NCBI GenBank assembly: GCA_014218235.1
Contig: CM024760.1
Location: 14,984,049-15,048,048, forward strand
Length of the DNA stretch: 64,000 nt
Direction: 5' to 3'
DNA from: Colocasia esculenta
Taxonomy: Eukaryota > Streptophyta > Magnoliopsida > Alismatales > Araceae
Below the pieces are notes generated by a model. The model ran no database searches, was not told the origin of the DNA, and was given only the letters and a program-made list of their open reading frames with translations. Made by a program: the position numbers and the translations under genes. Numbering within the stretch: the stretch's first letter is position 1; each line of letters starts with the position of its first letter. This document shows, one piece after another, positions 12,407 through 23,614 of this stretch.

Positions 12407-12420
12407 GGGCTCTGATACCA
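12407..12420 (-). other. Primer-binding site of element B (initiator tRNA-Met type)
   Basis: The minus strand reads TGGTATCAGAGCCC two bases inside the LTR end. TGGTATCAGAGC is the classic complement of the plant initiator tRNA-Met 3' end. It marks the LTR at 12423-15772 as the 5' LTR. Confidence 0.8.
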
Positions 12421-12780
12421 ACTGTCACGCCCCGATATTTTAGCAGCGGATAAATACCGGGAGGCATGAACGATACAAATAGACGTATCACAGTTGAATA
12501 GCGCAGAAGTCACAATGAATATAATAACTCATTCGAGACTATAATATGGTCACCAAAAGTATACTTTATTCCATTCCATTCACTAATTACAACCTTACAT
12601 AGGAAGAACTCACTGAAAAGGGTTCATGATTCAATTAACAATGTTTCTCTAATACATCGACTACTCATATGTCTATTTCTAAACTGTCAACTATTCATAT
12701 GACGGGTGCTCATCACTCTTCCCTGCCCCCTCGGACTCCACTGGTTCTCATCACTTCCTGAAAAGGGCAGGATGATAGGG

Positions 12781-12796
12781 TGAGCGAACTAGCTCA
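12781..12796 (-). other. TGAGC/GCTCA stem-loop in LTR B
   Basis: A 5-bp perfect stem with a 6-nt loop. On the minus strand it is preceded by CCTAC and followed by CCC and, downstream, TTTTCAGG, as in the other LTR families here. Confidence 0.55.
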
Positions 12797-13780
12797 GTAG
12801 GATTTACTCTCAATATGTGCGGCACTAATTTACATGATTAACATTTTCAAATAGGCAGATAGCACATGAATATGATGACAATGTATGCAATACTAACAGA
12901 TTGATAGCATAATAGAACGGATATCATATCAGATCAAAATTTCGAATTGCATATACAATGAACAGATATTTCAAGAATAGATCATATCAAAAGAGATTGG
13001 CCATATTCAACAGATATCATGTATTCACATGAACAGACGTATCATATCAATCTTATCATATCAGATCAAATCAAACTTATCATATCAAACGAAGGCACAT
13101 TCCCACAAATCTTGCTTATTTGTTTGTGCTATGCCAAGCCCCAGAAGTCCATACTCCCTCGGTTATAAGTACGTTGGGGTGCTCCTTCCCAGGACCGGAC
13201 CAGGCCCCTTTTTTTTGCACAGGCATTGGATCAAATTTGGACCGGATCCCACGTTTGCCGAACAAACAGATTCATATTATGGCCACAGAGTTTCAATGAC
13301 AAGCTCGTAGTAAAAAAACATGATCATTCGTAGAGTCAAGGTATGACAAACGGCTCAAGAACAGGTCGGATAACCGACATATCTTATGTTTCATAATTCA
13401 TTAATGTCTTGACATGAGGATGTTTCTAAGACAGATCATATGTGGAACATGTACTTTCCTAACATGTATGCATATGACAAATAATCATTGAACACCGGAA
13501 AACATGTAGCCATGAAACTCATATGCAATCATAACATTAACACCACTAACATGTCCATACCACATGTATTTATCCCCACATTCATATCATATTCATATCT
13601 TATCAATTGACAATAAGCAAGATAATCAATCACAATTACACATTATAAATCATATTCAAATCATTACTATTTTTCAATGGATTGATTTAATTTAGTCCAT
13701 GCATACTATATACATCATGCACAAGCTAGTAGACATCATGAGATGATTAGACCTAAATTATGCAAATTTCTTGCAAGGTA

Positions 13781-14076
13781 GTGTCGACACTATATCAAGT
13801 GGTGTCGACACCATGCTCCAAACACCAAAAAAATCATGTAAAACTGGTCAGGTAGTGTCGACACAGTGCATCAAATACCAGGCAAAAAGGTCAAGTAGTG
13901 TCGACACTAGTTCAGGTAGTGTCGACACTAGAGACAGCTCCCAGAACACCTTCTGGCCAATCTGGGACAGTGTGTCGACACTAGCCCAAGTAGTGTCGAC
14001 ACTAGAGGCCTTCCCAGAACACCTTCTGGGCTGGTTTGGGACAGGGTGTCGACACTAGCCCAAGTAGTGTCGACAC
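13781..14076. repeat. Paired GTGTCGACAC palindromes, 9 copies (LTR B copy 2)
   Basis: Copies start at 13781, 13802, 13855, 13898, 13919, 13972, 13993, 14046 and 14067. Every retained pair is spaced exactly 21 bp. Compared with copy 1, one palindrome is missing by loss of a single 21-bp unit. Confidence 0.9.
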
Positions 14077-15772
14077 TAGTGCCCTTCCAGAACAAAACTT
14101 ATAGGTCATGTGGAACTCGAAAACACATCTCATGCAGCGATTCACTTCCAACTCTTATAACTCCCTAACGAATGACATTTAGACAAAACATTCAACACGA
14201 AAGATGAAGAGGACGACTAGTAGAAGAACTTTGATGTTTAGGGTTTGATCTAATTCAGTCTCGAATCCCAAGAAAACTTGTGATGAACAAAAGTCAAGTG
14301 TAAACCCGAAATTGTAGTATCATGCAAAGACTCACTTATCATGCTCCTAACTCTCTAACGAAAGACTTTTGGATCAAACGTCCAACATAGAAGATGATTG
14401 TGACTTCAAGTGGAAGAACTTTCATGAATAAAGTTTAATCAAATTTGGTCTCGAATCACATGCATAACAAGAAGAACGGGAAAAGCTCTAACTGTGTGAG
14501 ACTTCGGGAAGAACACCAATACACAATGTATACTCCATGAAAACTAGTCAAACCAAGTGCAAATGAACCTAGACTCAAAGTACTACATGATGGTGTTGGT
14601 TTCTTTAATTTTGCCCGAGAACACCTACCTTTAAACGCTAAGAACTCCTGTAGATTTCTGGGTTGATGCAGAGCGAGGTGAGGAAGACCACGTTTTCCCC
14701 AGCCGTTCTCCACTCCTCCAGCGCTCCAACTTGTTGGTCACGACCCAAACTTTTGCTAACCCTTCCCTAAATGTTTTTTGAGGAGTTCTTATAGTTTTTA
14801 GGTGTAGTTACAATCTAACGACTAGGAAGGGGCTGCGAATTCTGCTCCCTGCTTTCCAAGAAATCTGGATTCCTCACCCAAAGGAGGTAGCAAAGGTTTA
14901 GGAACCACCTCTTAGAGTTGATCCGGTTTTGGCTTACCTTGCATGACTAATCACCCAAATTTTAACCCTAAATTGCCCTCTCTAATTATTGCTAATTACA
15001 TACACAAATTTCTGGGTATTTTCTTGTCCCAATTTCTATCCTTGGGCCAAATGTGCTCCATTGGCCCAATCTTGTAATGGGTTATTATACATAATGTTGT
15101 AGCCTATCCAACATGTTTATTAAATTTGATGGTTGGGTTATTTTTCCGTGTTAACAATTTTCCGACTTAGTTTCCTACTTCGGGAACTTGGTCACGTGTG
15201 ACGTACACTCAGCCAATCGGATTTTTCGTTGCACGAATTCCTTCGTGGAACACTTGGGACAATATTTGGGGTTGATTTATAATTTTTACGGAATTGTCCG
15301 ATATTTTTCTCACGTACAATATGGTACGTAAGTTCTATCATTCCGATAATACGGAAGTTATTTATTTACTAATTTCATACTTGAATTGTTCATGTGACAT
15401 AAGTTGTTCATTGATCTAATTCTTTTATGGACTATCCCCTCATATGTTTGGAGTCCACCATAAATTTCTCATTTAGTTTATGATCTCATTTATACACCTA
15501 ATAATGGGTTGTCCAACTTATTTCCTAATTACGATAGGAAGTCACACTAACTCTTAAATACATCCCAAATGACTTTTATTGACCCAAAATTCTTTATGGA
15601 TCATTAGAGGATATTATTTGAAGTCCATCTATGATTTTTATGAAATTCTTTTCTAATGGTTTTTGTATGTATGATAATGACACATGCATTTTTTGCTATT
15701 TCACAAATATTGATTTTTTTTCGTTTTCGATTTATTTCTAATTTTCCAATTACCGAATTTTCGGGTGTTACA

Positions 15773-16690
15773 TTGGATCTCTTCTCAATTCTATTAGGTA
15801 GATAAAGGCAAGAAAATGGAGGATAAATAGGGAAATTCGGAGTTTTAAGGAAAGGGGGGAGTTTTGGAAGGTAGGGACTCTTAAACAAGCTATACACCCC
15901 CCAATTCGGCCCTATCACCCCATAGAACGTTGCTGAGACTCTGGGAGACGAAGGGAAAAGCTAAAGAACGAAGGAGCAAGGAGAAGGAGCTTGGAAAAGG
16001 GGATTCATCTCGTTCTCTTCATCAAAAACCCTAGGATTTCATAACAGCGAGAAAAGGTAGACAATCCTCAAGCACAAATCGTGAAACTTTAACCCTAGTT
16101 AGCCCATAGAACGTTGCTGGAGCTCTGGGAGACGAGGGAAAGCTAAAGAACGAGGAGCAAGAAGGAGCTTGGAAAAGGGGGATTCATCTCGTTCTTCATC
16201 AAAAACCCTAGGATTTCATAACAGCGAGAAAAGGTAGGCAATCTCTCAAGCACAAATCGTGAAACTTTAACCCTAGGTAGCCCATGCACCCCTCTTCAAA
16301 AGTCCTATGATTTCCCTATTTTTCGTTCTTCCATGAGGGAGAATTAAATGCTTGAATCCCTGTCAACATCATGTACCCAAACCCTAAAGTTTGCTTTCAA
16401 TCCATGCATATACTCGATCCCATGCCATGATATTATTCTCATAAATACTACATGCTCATAGCTTTCAAACGCCCATAATTGCCCCAATTTCCATCATGTA
16501 TCCATTGTCAATTAATTCGTTTTCCATGACTGTGCTTGTTTAGGTCACCGAAAAGTAACCTAATTAAATCATGCTCTATACGTGTCTATTTTCTAATTAA
16601 TCATGTCCAATGATAGATCTACATGTCTAGTTTCGTTTAAAAGTAGTTTCATGATTTTTGGAGCTTCCTGCAATTTTATATGGATTTTAG
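15773..16690. other. Unassigned stretch with tandem duplication
   Basis: No coding signal is seen. It contains the 185-bp duplication described separately and a pyrimidine/purine-biased stretch (15820-15880). It probably belongs to the LTR whose end is at 18441, but I cannot show the join. Confidence 0.35.
15918..16286. repeat. 185-bp tandem duplication
   Basis: Units start at 15918 and 16103 with CCCATAGAACGTTGCTG. They share GAGCAAG, GGATTCATCTCGTTC, AAAAACCCTAGGATTTC and AAACTTTAACCCTAG. Only small indels separate them. Confidence 0.85.
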
Positions 16691-16699
16691 AAGTGATTT

Positions 16700-17420
16700 A
16701 TATCCACCATGGAAGGAAGGACCGACCTGAAAAGGGTTGTTTTTCCCCTTTCTGGGTCGGGCCGCCCTTCTGAAATCGCGACGGCTCGACCCGTCGCAAT
16801 TTCAAAAGGGACGCGACCTGCCGGTCCGTCGCGTTATAAACGCGACGGCGCCGGTCCGTGCCAGCCCAGCCGATCCAGAAGGCTGCGGCCGAACCACTCG
16901 TCGCGATTTCAAGGAAGCGGCCAGAAACCCTAATTTGCATACATACCCCTGCTGTATATGCCATTTAACATTTGTTTAAGCTCAATCATGCACTGTTATG
17001 AATGGTATTAATTTAAATATTAAAATTTGGTAATATTGCATAAATTAAATTAATTAAAAGTCATATGCACAAATATCCATGCTCTCATGATTCTTTACAC
17101 TTACACACACTAAACATTATTATTTGCCATTTGACCTTATTAAATTACTCAATAATCGCATCCCTCTCTGCCTTCGAGTACTCGAGCAAGACAGACAATG
17201 TTTCGTTACACATTTTTCTTGGCTTGGATCACCTTTCCATTGGGAATACTCCTGACTGGACCAGAGACTCCTTGTTAAGGCCTCCGTAAGTCTCCTTCGC
17301 TTTGGTTCCATTGCCGACGAGCTGGTTGTACCCTTAAATCTCGGTACACCCGTAGGGATTAGTACGATCCACAACCTTAGTGTGTTTCCGTCTTATCTTG
17401 GGATCACCAGGACCATCTAG
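16700..17420 (+). repeat. Tat-like LTR/leader fragment
   Basis: Non-coding. A TCGCGAC/ACGCGAC word cluster occupies 16775-16910 and is followed by a possible TATA (TGTATATGCC near 16951). From 17230 to 17350 the text parallels the Y leader at 29275-29410: a TTGGGNAT phrase, a CTNCGTAAG phrase, then a GAGCTGG...TACC phrase. This makes it a plus-strand relative of A and Y that has lost its gag. Confidence 0.5.
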
Positions 17421-18441
17421 CCTGTGTTCACACACGGCTAATGGGCGGATGTGACTTCTACCTGACTGCCGGCACCCGACCTAGTGCCATGCAACTGTGA
17501 CTATCGTCGGTTTAATGTCGTTTTAACGATTATGCCCATATCTCATCTACTATCTCTATACTCTCATATGTTCACGTTCTCTCCACTCTCTCGTCTATTC
17601 GTCTACTATCCTCATCTATTCTTGGTACTCTATTTGGCCATCAAATTGATTGTCTAAGATAACAAACATGACTATGCCAGGCAATAGGGCCTGATCTGGT
17701 CCTGGGGAGAGCACCCGAAAAGTGCCATTGCCTGCGGGTGTTAAAATGATCAGGGTGTGTACTGCATGCACTCAGTGCCATTATACTATCAAGATTTAAT
17801 CTATGACAATCAATATATCAATCACATTACTATCGTTCTCTGGGTTGACAAGATGCTCGACCAGAGGTGCTATCGCGACTAGTGCACTTTTGTGCAATCG
17901 TTACACGCTATTTCGTTATATGGCCAATTCCTTTATTATGCTAGTTTTGCAATATTCTTTTAAGAAATTTTATCGCTCTCTCTCTTTGACATTACTCTCT
18001 TGTCTATACTTGATCGTTCTCTCAGTTATCCTGCTTTTTATACGAGATATTAAGTCCTACTGAGCATTATCGCTCACCCTGCGCTATTGTTATGTGTGTT
18101 TCAGGTAAACCGGATGATGACCTTACACCCACCAACGGAATGGACTAGAGTGATGAGCGACCTGGAGTCATAGCGACGGAATGACCATAGTATCATAGAG
18201 TCTAGTTAGATATTTACTTAGTTATCCTTTTTAATGTAATGATGTTATTGAGCGCTATGTTTTGGCTCGGAATTAGTGATTGTAATAGTTTAGGTGAATT
18301 ATCAATAAAATGAAGAGTTTATTACTATTATTGTTCATTAGTTGGCCTAATAGTTGTGAATGTATGCGCAATTTACGTTACCATATACTTTGCTCACGTT
18401 CCCCCCGATTTATTCCGCTGCTAAATTGGAGGGGCGTGACA
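17421..18441 (+). repeat. 3' part of a Tekay-like LTR (B')
   Basis: This stretch ends GGGGCGTGACA at 18441, the same terminus as LTR B in the opposite orientation. It holds a phrase like LTR B (CTGGTCCTGGGGAGAGCACCC at 17698) and the TGAGC/GCTCA stem-loop at 18061-18076 followed by TTTCAGG. Its 5' start is not recognised. No primer site follows it, so it is a solo or truncated LTR. Confidence 0.55.
18061..18076 (+). other. TGAGC/GCTCA stem-loop in LTR B'
   Basis: TGAGC, a 6-nt loop (ATTATC), GCTCA, then CCC and TTTCAGGT about 25 bases on. The layout matches LTR B. Confidence 0.55.
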
Positions 18442-19817
18442 TAGCCAGTAGCTTGGTCCTAGATGTGATGAAGAATCGGTCGACCGAAATCCAGAAATCA
18501 GTCGATCGACCTAGCCAGTAAGTTGGTCGTGGATTCAGGGAGAAAATTGGTCAACCGAAATCCATAAATCGGTCGACCGATTCTGGTAGAAACTAGAATC
18601 GTACGGTCACAAATCTCACAGTCTAAACAAGCTTGGGAATGGAAATAAACACTCAGGAATTATAGGGAAATACGTATACTTCAATTGTACATATTTTTCA
18701 GATTTAATGAACTCGTTAATCCTCTAATTAAAATTCTTTTCTCTTTTAACAGTCAAACATGATAGAGAATCGTCGATCGACATGTCCAAATTGGTCGCCC
18801 GATTCTGGTAAAAACCAAAATCATCCAAGCTTGAATCACATGGTCCAAATACGCTAATCAAACAATAAGGATAGAGAGGAACCTACTTATCATTGGGCAT
18901 GACCGTCAGTTGGAGATAAACTCCCTAAGCTCCTTATCTCTCTTATTTCTCTCTCCTTAGCACTCTGCAACTTCTTTCTCTCTCCTCTTTGCCTCTGCCT
19001 TGCTTTCTCTCTTTTTCTTTCCTCTGCACCTGCTTTCTCTCTTCTTCTTTCTTCCTTCTCTATTTCTATATTTTCTCTCTTTTTCTTTTGTGCGGTGGTG
19101 GTGGTAGCAGGAAGAAGAAGTATGAAGGAGACGAAGAAGAAGAAGCAGCAGCAGGAAGAAGAAACATGAAGAGAAGAAGAAATGGGAGGGGGTTTTATAA
19201 TAGCTAGCCATGCGAAGGGGTGAGGGCTATCATTATCATCCACCGCCAACCTCACCTGTTGCCCCTTTTGAAAATAAGGATCGGCCAAAAACCAACATGT
19301 TGCCTTCCCGCATGCGTAATCACCCTTACATAACCCAACCAACGTAAAATGTTACATAATTCAAATTTAATTCGTTTAGGTTCTTTGGATCACTAATTTT
19401 ATACTTAAATGATATCCAATTGAGATGAAATTTCAGGCATAAGCTTATTAAGAGGGGATACAAATTATGATGATTTTAGTTTAATTTTTTAGATTAGTTT
19501 TTTGTCGAGTGAAAATTGCTCCAAAAATCATTATGTCGATTTAATCTTGATATATGTGCATCAATAAATCAGGATATTTATATTTTTGAGATCAATATAT
19601 TTTTCTAGTAATTATGGTGTTATTAGATTTTACTTTTGTTACTGAATTTCGATGACGCCCTATCGGGGTGTGCACATCTGAAGACAGTACCAGAATCACA
19701 TTAATTATGTGAAAGGATTCTAGATTCAAATGTAATCATGTTCTTGTATCTTTTATGGTAATCGATATCTTTTCTAATGTTCAATATTTTATTATTATTT
19801 AAATTCTGGGTGTTACA
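18442..19817 (-). repeat. LTR Z fragment
   Basis: The right end reads TGTAACACCCAGAATTT on the minus strand, a typical LTR start. A TATA-like TTATAAAAC lies at 19192-19200 (minus). Downstream on that strand is a strongly purine/pyrimidine-biased tract (18940-19185), then a region with GGTCGACC-type palindromes (18477-18812). The left limit is where B' ends. The open frames over the biased tract encode only low-complexity Glu/Arg/Lys or Phe/Leu runs and are not called. Confidence 0.5.
18443..18582. repeat. 70-bp tandem unit with paired GGTCGACC palindromes
   Basis: Two units start TAGCCAGTAG at 18443 and TAGCCAGTAA at 18513. Palindrome centres are at about 18481.5 and 18505.5, then 18552.5 and 18574.5: pairs 24 and 22 bp apart, repeating every 70 bp. 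The words are CGGTCGACCG, GTCGATCGAC, GGTCAACC and TCGGTCGACCGA. Two more degraded words lie at 18769-18812. Confidence 0.75.
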
Positions 19818-20995
19818 GAGGTGGTTTTGGGTTGTTCTTCCAACGCGGTCCAATCAAGCCAGTTCCTCACTGCCTCGCTTTGCGTTGGTTCCGGAGCAGC
19901 ATAGAGGGGTCAGGCGTGGGGCCGCACTCGATCGGGCTTGCGGTTGTTTTTGTGTGGTTCTGTACTCTTGTTGTGGCTCACGGCCTTATAGGCAGGAGTC
20001 GGCTGGCGAGCAGAGGGAGTGGTCGGTGTGTCCTCCTCTTAGCTTCCAGTGGTGGTGGTGCTTTGGTTGTTGTTGTTGTGACAACATTTCCTCACGGTGT
20101 TTCCAAGTGTAACTCGTTGCTCTAGCCTGCACGGTGGTTGTAGCCTAGTCTTATCTAGCTTCTGTGGACGTTGTTGGTCTGGCCTTGTTGGCCCACGCTT
20201 CTGGTGGTTTTCGTGTTGAGTGTTCTTTCAGTGTGCCTTGTGCGGGCCCCGACCGTTGTTCGTAGTCCCATTCCATGGTGCCAGTCCATGGTGGCACTGG
20301 CGTGTGTGGTTCCCGACCTCGCGATATGTCCGAGGTCCGGAGTGGTTCTACTTGTGGACCCTCGACCTGGTGGAGGTTTAAGGTGGTCGTGCTTGTGGTA
20401 AGACATCTTTCTCACATGGTTGCTCAATGGTCTCCGTGAGACCCTTGTCTCGGCGGGCGTGCCGAGGCTTGTTTCTGTATTGTGCTTGACTCTATTGGTT
20501 TCTGTGGGAGTCATGTGTGTGCCATGATCTTTGCTGGTGGTCGTGACATTGCATTGTTCTGTTTCGCTACTTTGTAGTATCCTACTGTAGGTGTTATCGC
20601 TTTACTGCTTTCTAGTGTAGTTGCTTCTGCTTTCTTTGGAGTTCCTGCTGATCTGGTTGGTAAGGGACAGGTTATCCCTATTAGGCCTTGTTCGCGAGGC
20701 TCACCCCTTTACTTTCTTCAAGTAGGAGCTCGCTGTCGCAGGACTTCCATGTCGGACGGTTGAGGTGGTGATTTGTTATGCCATGCGTTGCCAGCAGTGT
20801 GTTTGTGTGTGAGCATGAGAGCTCTTGTATAGGTGTAAGTTGAGAGTTGCCTTTTTCAAGTCCTCGGGGGACATGCACTGCACTTTCTTTATGTGCATGT
20901 ACTTTTATTTGGACATGTTATACATATTTCTTTATTAATGTACACTTTCATGTTATAGTTATTTGAATTCATTGCTTATCTCACTGGACTAAATT
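19818..20995 (+). repeat. LTR fragment resembling the 3' half of family X
   Basis: Non-coding and G/T-rich on the plus strand, like X2 27000-27850. It has a GCGAGGCTCACCCC phrase at 20694-20707 with a GCCT/AGGC stem-loop (20685-20700). Later T-rich sequence resembles the tail of family X. Similarity is by layout and short phrases only; no ends or target duplication are found. Confidence 0.35.
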
Positions 20996-21747
20996 CTAAC
21001 CTTTCTGGATCTTCGGATCTATGGATGGCGGTGCGAACTTCGGGTCCTTGGCGGGAGTCTAGATGGTTGGGTCATTAAAAGGCTGTCCTCAAAGAGCTCA
21101 ATGTCGAAGCGACAGCTTGATCTTCCTTCGAGACTTAAAACTCCCTCGAAGAATCATCTATGTTTAGTTGACAACTCTTCCTAAGTGGACGCCACCTGTC
21201 AATTAGTACCATGCCTAAAATAGAGTCCCACTAAGATCCACTCCAAGACCCTAAAATGGACCTACGATACTAATTAGTACTATAATCCCAAGGACATGTC
21301 TCTTGGCCTAACCCCTCATCTACCTAACTTTTGTGGAGCCGTTAAGGGAGCACACAATTATATAATCTCAGGGAATCTCCTCCAGGAAGAAGTACCCATA
21401 AGACCCAAACTTAGTGAAGAGTGATCTTGTATCCTATAAGTAGCTCTCCCTTTCTCGCCTTTCTTGCTTTTGGCTTATGTACATCATTGTATTAAGTATG
21501 TGAAGGATTTTCTTGGGATCCGAGCGCCTTTTTATTTGTTATCCTCTTCAATTCCATCCAACTATTGATCTTTTATCCTTCCTTGTAGACCACCTCCAAC
21601 CAAAAGAACTTGACACATTATCAACGTCAATTTTCTCACAACATCTAACAATATGCGACAAAATATAAGATTGAACCTCTTCAAATTCGAATATGACCTT
21701 CATGCCCGAACTCCCTAAAAAGCCTTTTGCGCCCCTCTCGTGGTCAC
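20996..21747 (+). repeat. Unclassified LTR-like stretch
   Basis: No gene is seen. The first half carries TCGAAG/CTTCGAG words (about 21100-21150). A TATA-like CCTATAAGTAG lies at 21433-21443. The TCGAAG words, TATA and following T/C-rich text resemble an LTR promoter region, but neither end is identified. Confidence 0.3.
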
Positions 21748-22153
21748 TATAGACACGCGAATTTGGCTCCACCACGGGCAAATATCATATTGCACCATAA
21801 TGCCACAAATGACCTTCATTTTGCCTTGAAAGAGTGTTTTCCCCATGCCTCTGAAATTACCTCTAAGGTAATCGCGTCTGCCATGGCCACCGCGTTTCAA
21901 GTCGCGGCAGTCGTGGCGGACGCGATTCCCTTCCTTATCGCGGCATCCTGACAGGACGTGATTCAGAGACATGACGGCAAATCATGCGCATGTCTCATCA
22001 AATTGACCTTCTGAAACGCGGCCTGCCACCCAGACGTGTTTCTATCCTTGTCGCGGCGCCCTAGCCCGACGCGATTCAGTCGCGGCCTGCCGCCCAGACG
22101 CGATTCAGGTTCTTGTCGCAGCGGCTGTACCCGATGCGATTCAAGTTTTTACC

Positions 22154-22160
22154 TATATAA
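22154..22160 (+). promoter_or_regulatory. TATA-like box in LTR Y (first)
   Basis: TATATAA sits about 20 bp after the last GATGCGATTC word of the 21868-22140 cluster. It is one of two candidate core promoters in this LTR. Confidence 0.35.
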
Positions 22161-22246
22161 ATTGACCCCCAAGGGTCATTTATAGAAGGGGGTTCCATGA
22201 AGCGGCGAAGCCTGTCGGATTCTCGCCTCGACTCCGGCCCAAGGAG

Positions 22247-23614
22247 TAGGGGTGTAAATGAGCCGATACATTCGGCGAGTAGCTCGACACTCGACTCGAT
22301 AAAAACTCGACTCAATTCGTTTATTAGATAAACGAGCCGAGTTTGAACAAAAAAAAAAGCTCGGTTCATAAACGAGCCGAGTCTGAACATATGTGAGCTC
22401 GGCACGATTATACTCGCGAACAACTCGTTTAAGTACTCGTTAAGAACTCGGTTAAATATTCGTTAAGAACTCGTCTAAATACTCGTTAAGAGTTCGTTTA
22501 AATAGAAGCATATATATATATATGTTTTTAATCAAATAATATAAATAGGATGTATACACTATACACTACACAAAATTTAAGGCTCTGAGATTTTTATAGA
22601 ACTATTATTAAATATGGAACATTTATCAAGATTTAAATGCAAAAGATTAAATACTAGAGGTATATACATAAATCACATAAATAAGGTATATATATAACTT
22701 GATTTTAATCAAACCACAAAAAGGGTATATATACAAAATGGGCTTTGCCAAGGTCCATTGGCCAACAACTCCATCTTCTTCATCAGATCTGCGCAACGGC
22801 CCCTGCTCCCTACGTTGCCCGGCGGCCCCGGCCGAAGCCAGTCCGGCGCGGCCAAGAGGCGCCGCCCTCGGCCACCGGAGCCTCCGGTGACCAAGGCAGG
22901 ACCCTACGTCGGTGTCGGACGGAGCTTCCGGTGGCGGTGCGAACGTCCGGCGATGCGGACTTCCGGCGGTGGCTTGTGGTGTTCTCCGGAGATTCCGGCG
23001 GCTTGCAACACCGCTCAGCCATCTGGATGCCCACGCCCCAACTCTGGCTATGCCGGTGGCCACCTCACCCGCCGCCCACACCCGCCCCACCCCCTTCCCC
23101 CGTGCACATCTGACATCGCCTGCTTGGCTGCTTCCATAGTCCCATATCGGATATGGGATTTTAAATGCCATTTAATCTTCTATAAAATGGACACCCCAGC
23201 GCAATGATCAGAACATTGTGTGTTGTGGCTTCCAGGCTCGCTTCTGGGTGGGCTCAATTTGGAGCTCGTTTAAATAAACGAGTCAAGTTGCCAATTGGAC
23301 AAGTTCAATTATTTTTAATGTTTGAAAGTATCAAAATAAAAAATTTTAGTTCACATTTGATTTTGTGCTCCAGCATGTGTGAGTTATATGTTTGGAAACT
23401 CGAATTCGAGCTCGTTTGTGGGCTCGGGCTCGATTATGTAAACGATTTGTTCATCGAGTTGAGTTCGAGCTCTAAAAATTTATAACGAGTCGAGTTCGAG
23501 CATCGATTCAGAAAGCTCAACGAGTTTCGAGCCGAGTTCGAGCTTGTCAAAAATAAACGAGTTCGAGTTCGAACAGAGGATAACTCGACTCGACTCGGAT
23601 CGTTTACACCCCTA
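22247..23614. mobile_element. Non-autonomous hAT transposon
   Basis: The terminal inverted repeat TAGGGGTGTAAA at 22247 matches TTTACACCCCTA ending at 23614. Flanks are CCAAGGAG (22239-22246) and TCAAGGAG (23615-23622), an 8-bp duplication with one mismatch, the hallmark length for hAT. Subterminal AACGAGCCGAG-type repeats crowd both ends, as is common in this superfamily. No transposase frame is present. The middle (about 22740-23110) is a GC-rich block unlike the AT-rich arms. Confidence 0.9.
22740..23160. other. GC-rich block inside the hAT element
   Basis: A sharp rise in G+C between AT-rich arms, with short open frames in several phases on both strands but no domain I recognise. It ends at CCCATATC-G-GATATGGG (23141-23157), a 17-bp palindrome. 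It could be a captured host fragment; the sequence alone does not say which. Confidence 0.45.

Larger units (their letters stand above)
11014..12422 (-). mobile_element. Interior of element B: rearranged Ty3 (Tekay-like)
   Basis: Only 1.4 kb separates the two LTRs. On the minus strand the order is primer site, reverse-transcriptase piece, gag piece, polypurine tract. Gag normally precedes reverse transcriptase, so this interior is deleted and shuffled. It cannot encode a functional set of proteins and would depend on enzymes from other elements. Confidence 0.7.
12423..15772 (-). repeat. LTR B copy 2 (5' LTR)
   Basis: A complete 3350-bp LTR. On the minus strand it begins TGTAACACCCGAAAATTCGG and ends GGGGCGTGACA. 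The primer site follows at 12420-12407. It shares about 2.7 kb with 8286-11013. It contains the GTGTCGACAC pair array at 13781-14076, a TATA-like sequence at about 13701-13712 (minus), and a TGAGC/GCTCA stem-loop at 12781-12796. No genes are present. Confidence 0.85.

Noticed and set aside
18890..19342. 150-codon frame as a gene
   Set aside because: Encoded by a purine/pyrimidine-biased tract (Glu/Arg/Lys on one strand, Phe/Leu/Ser on the other).
22647..23207. Overlapping frames of 120-174 codons in the hAT core as host genes
   Set aside because: Open in several phases because of high G+C; no domain recognised. Kept only as a possible captured fragment.
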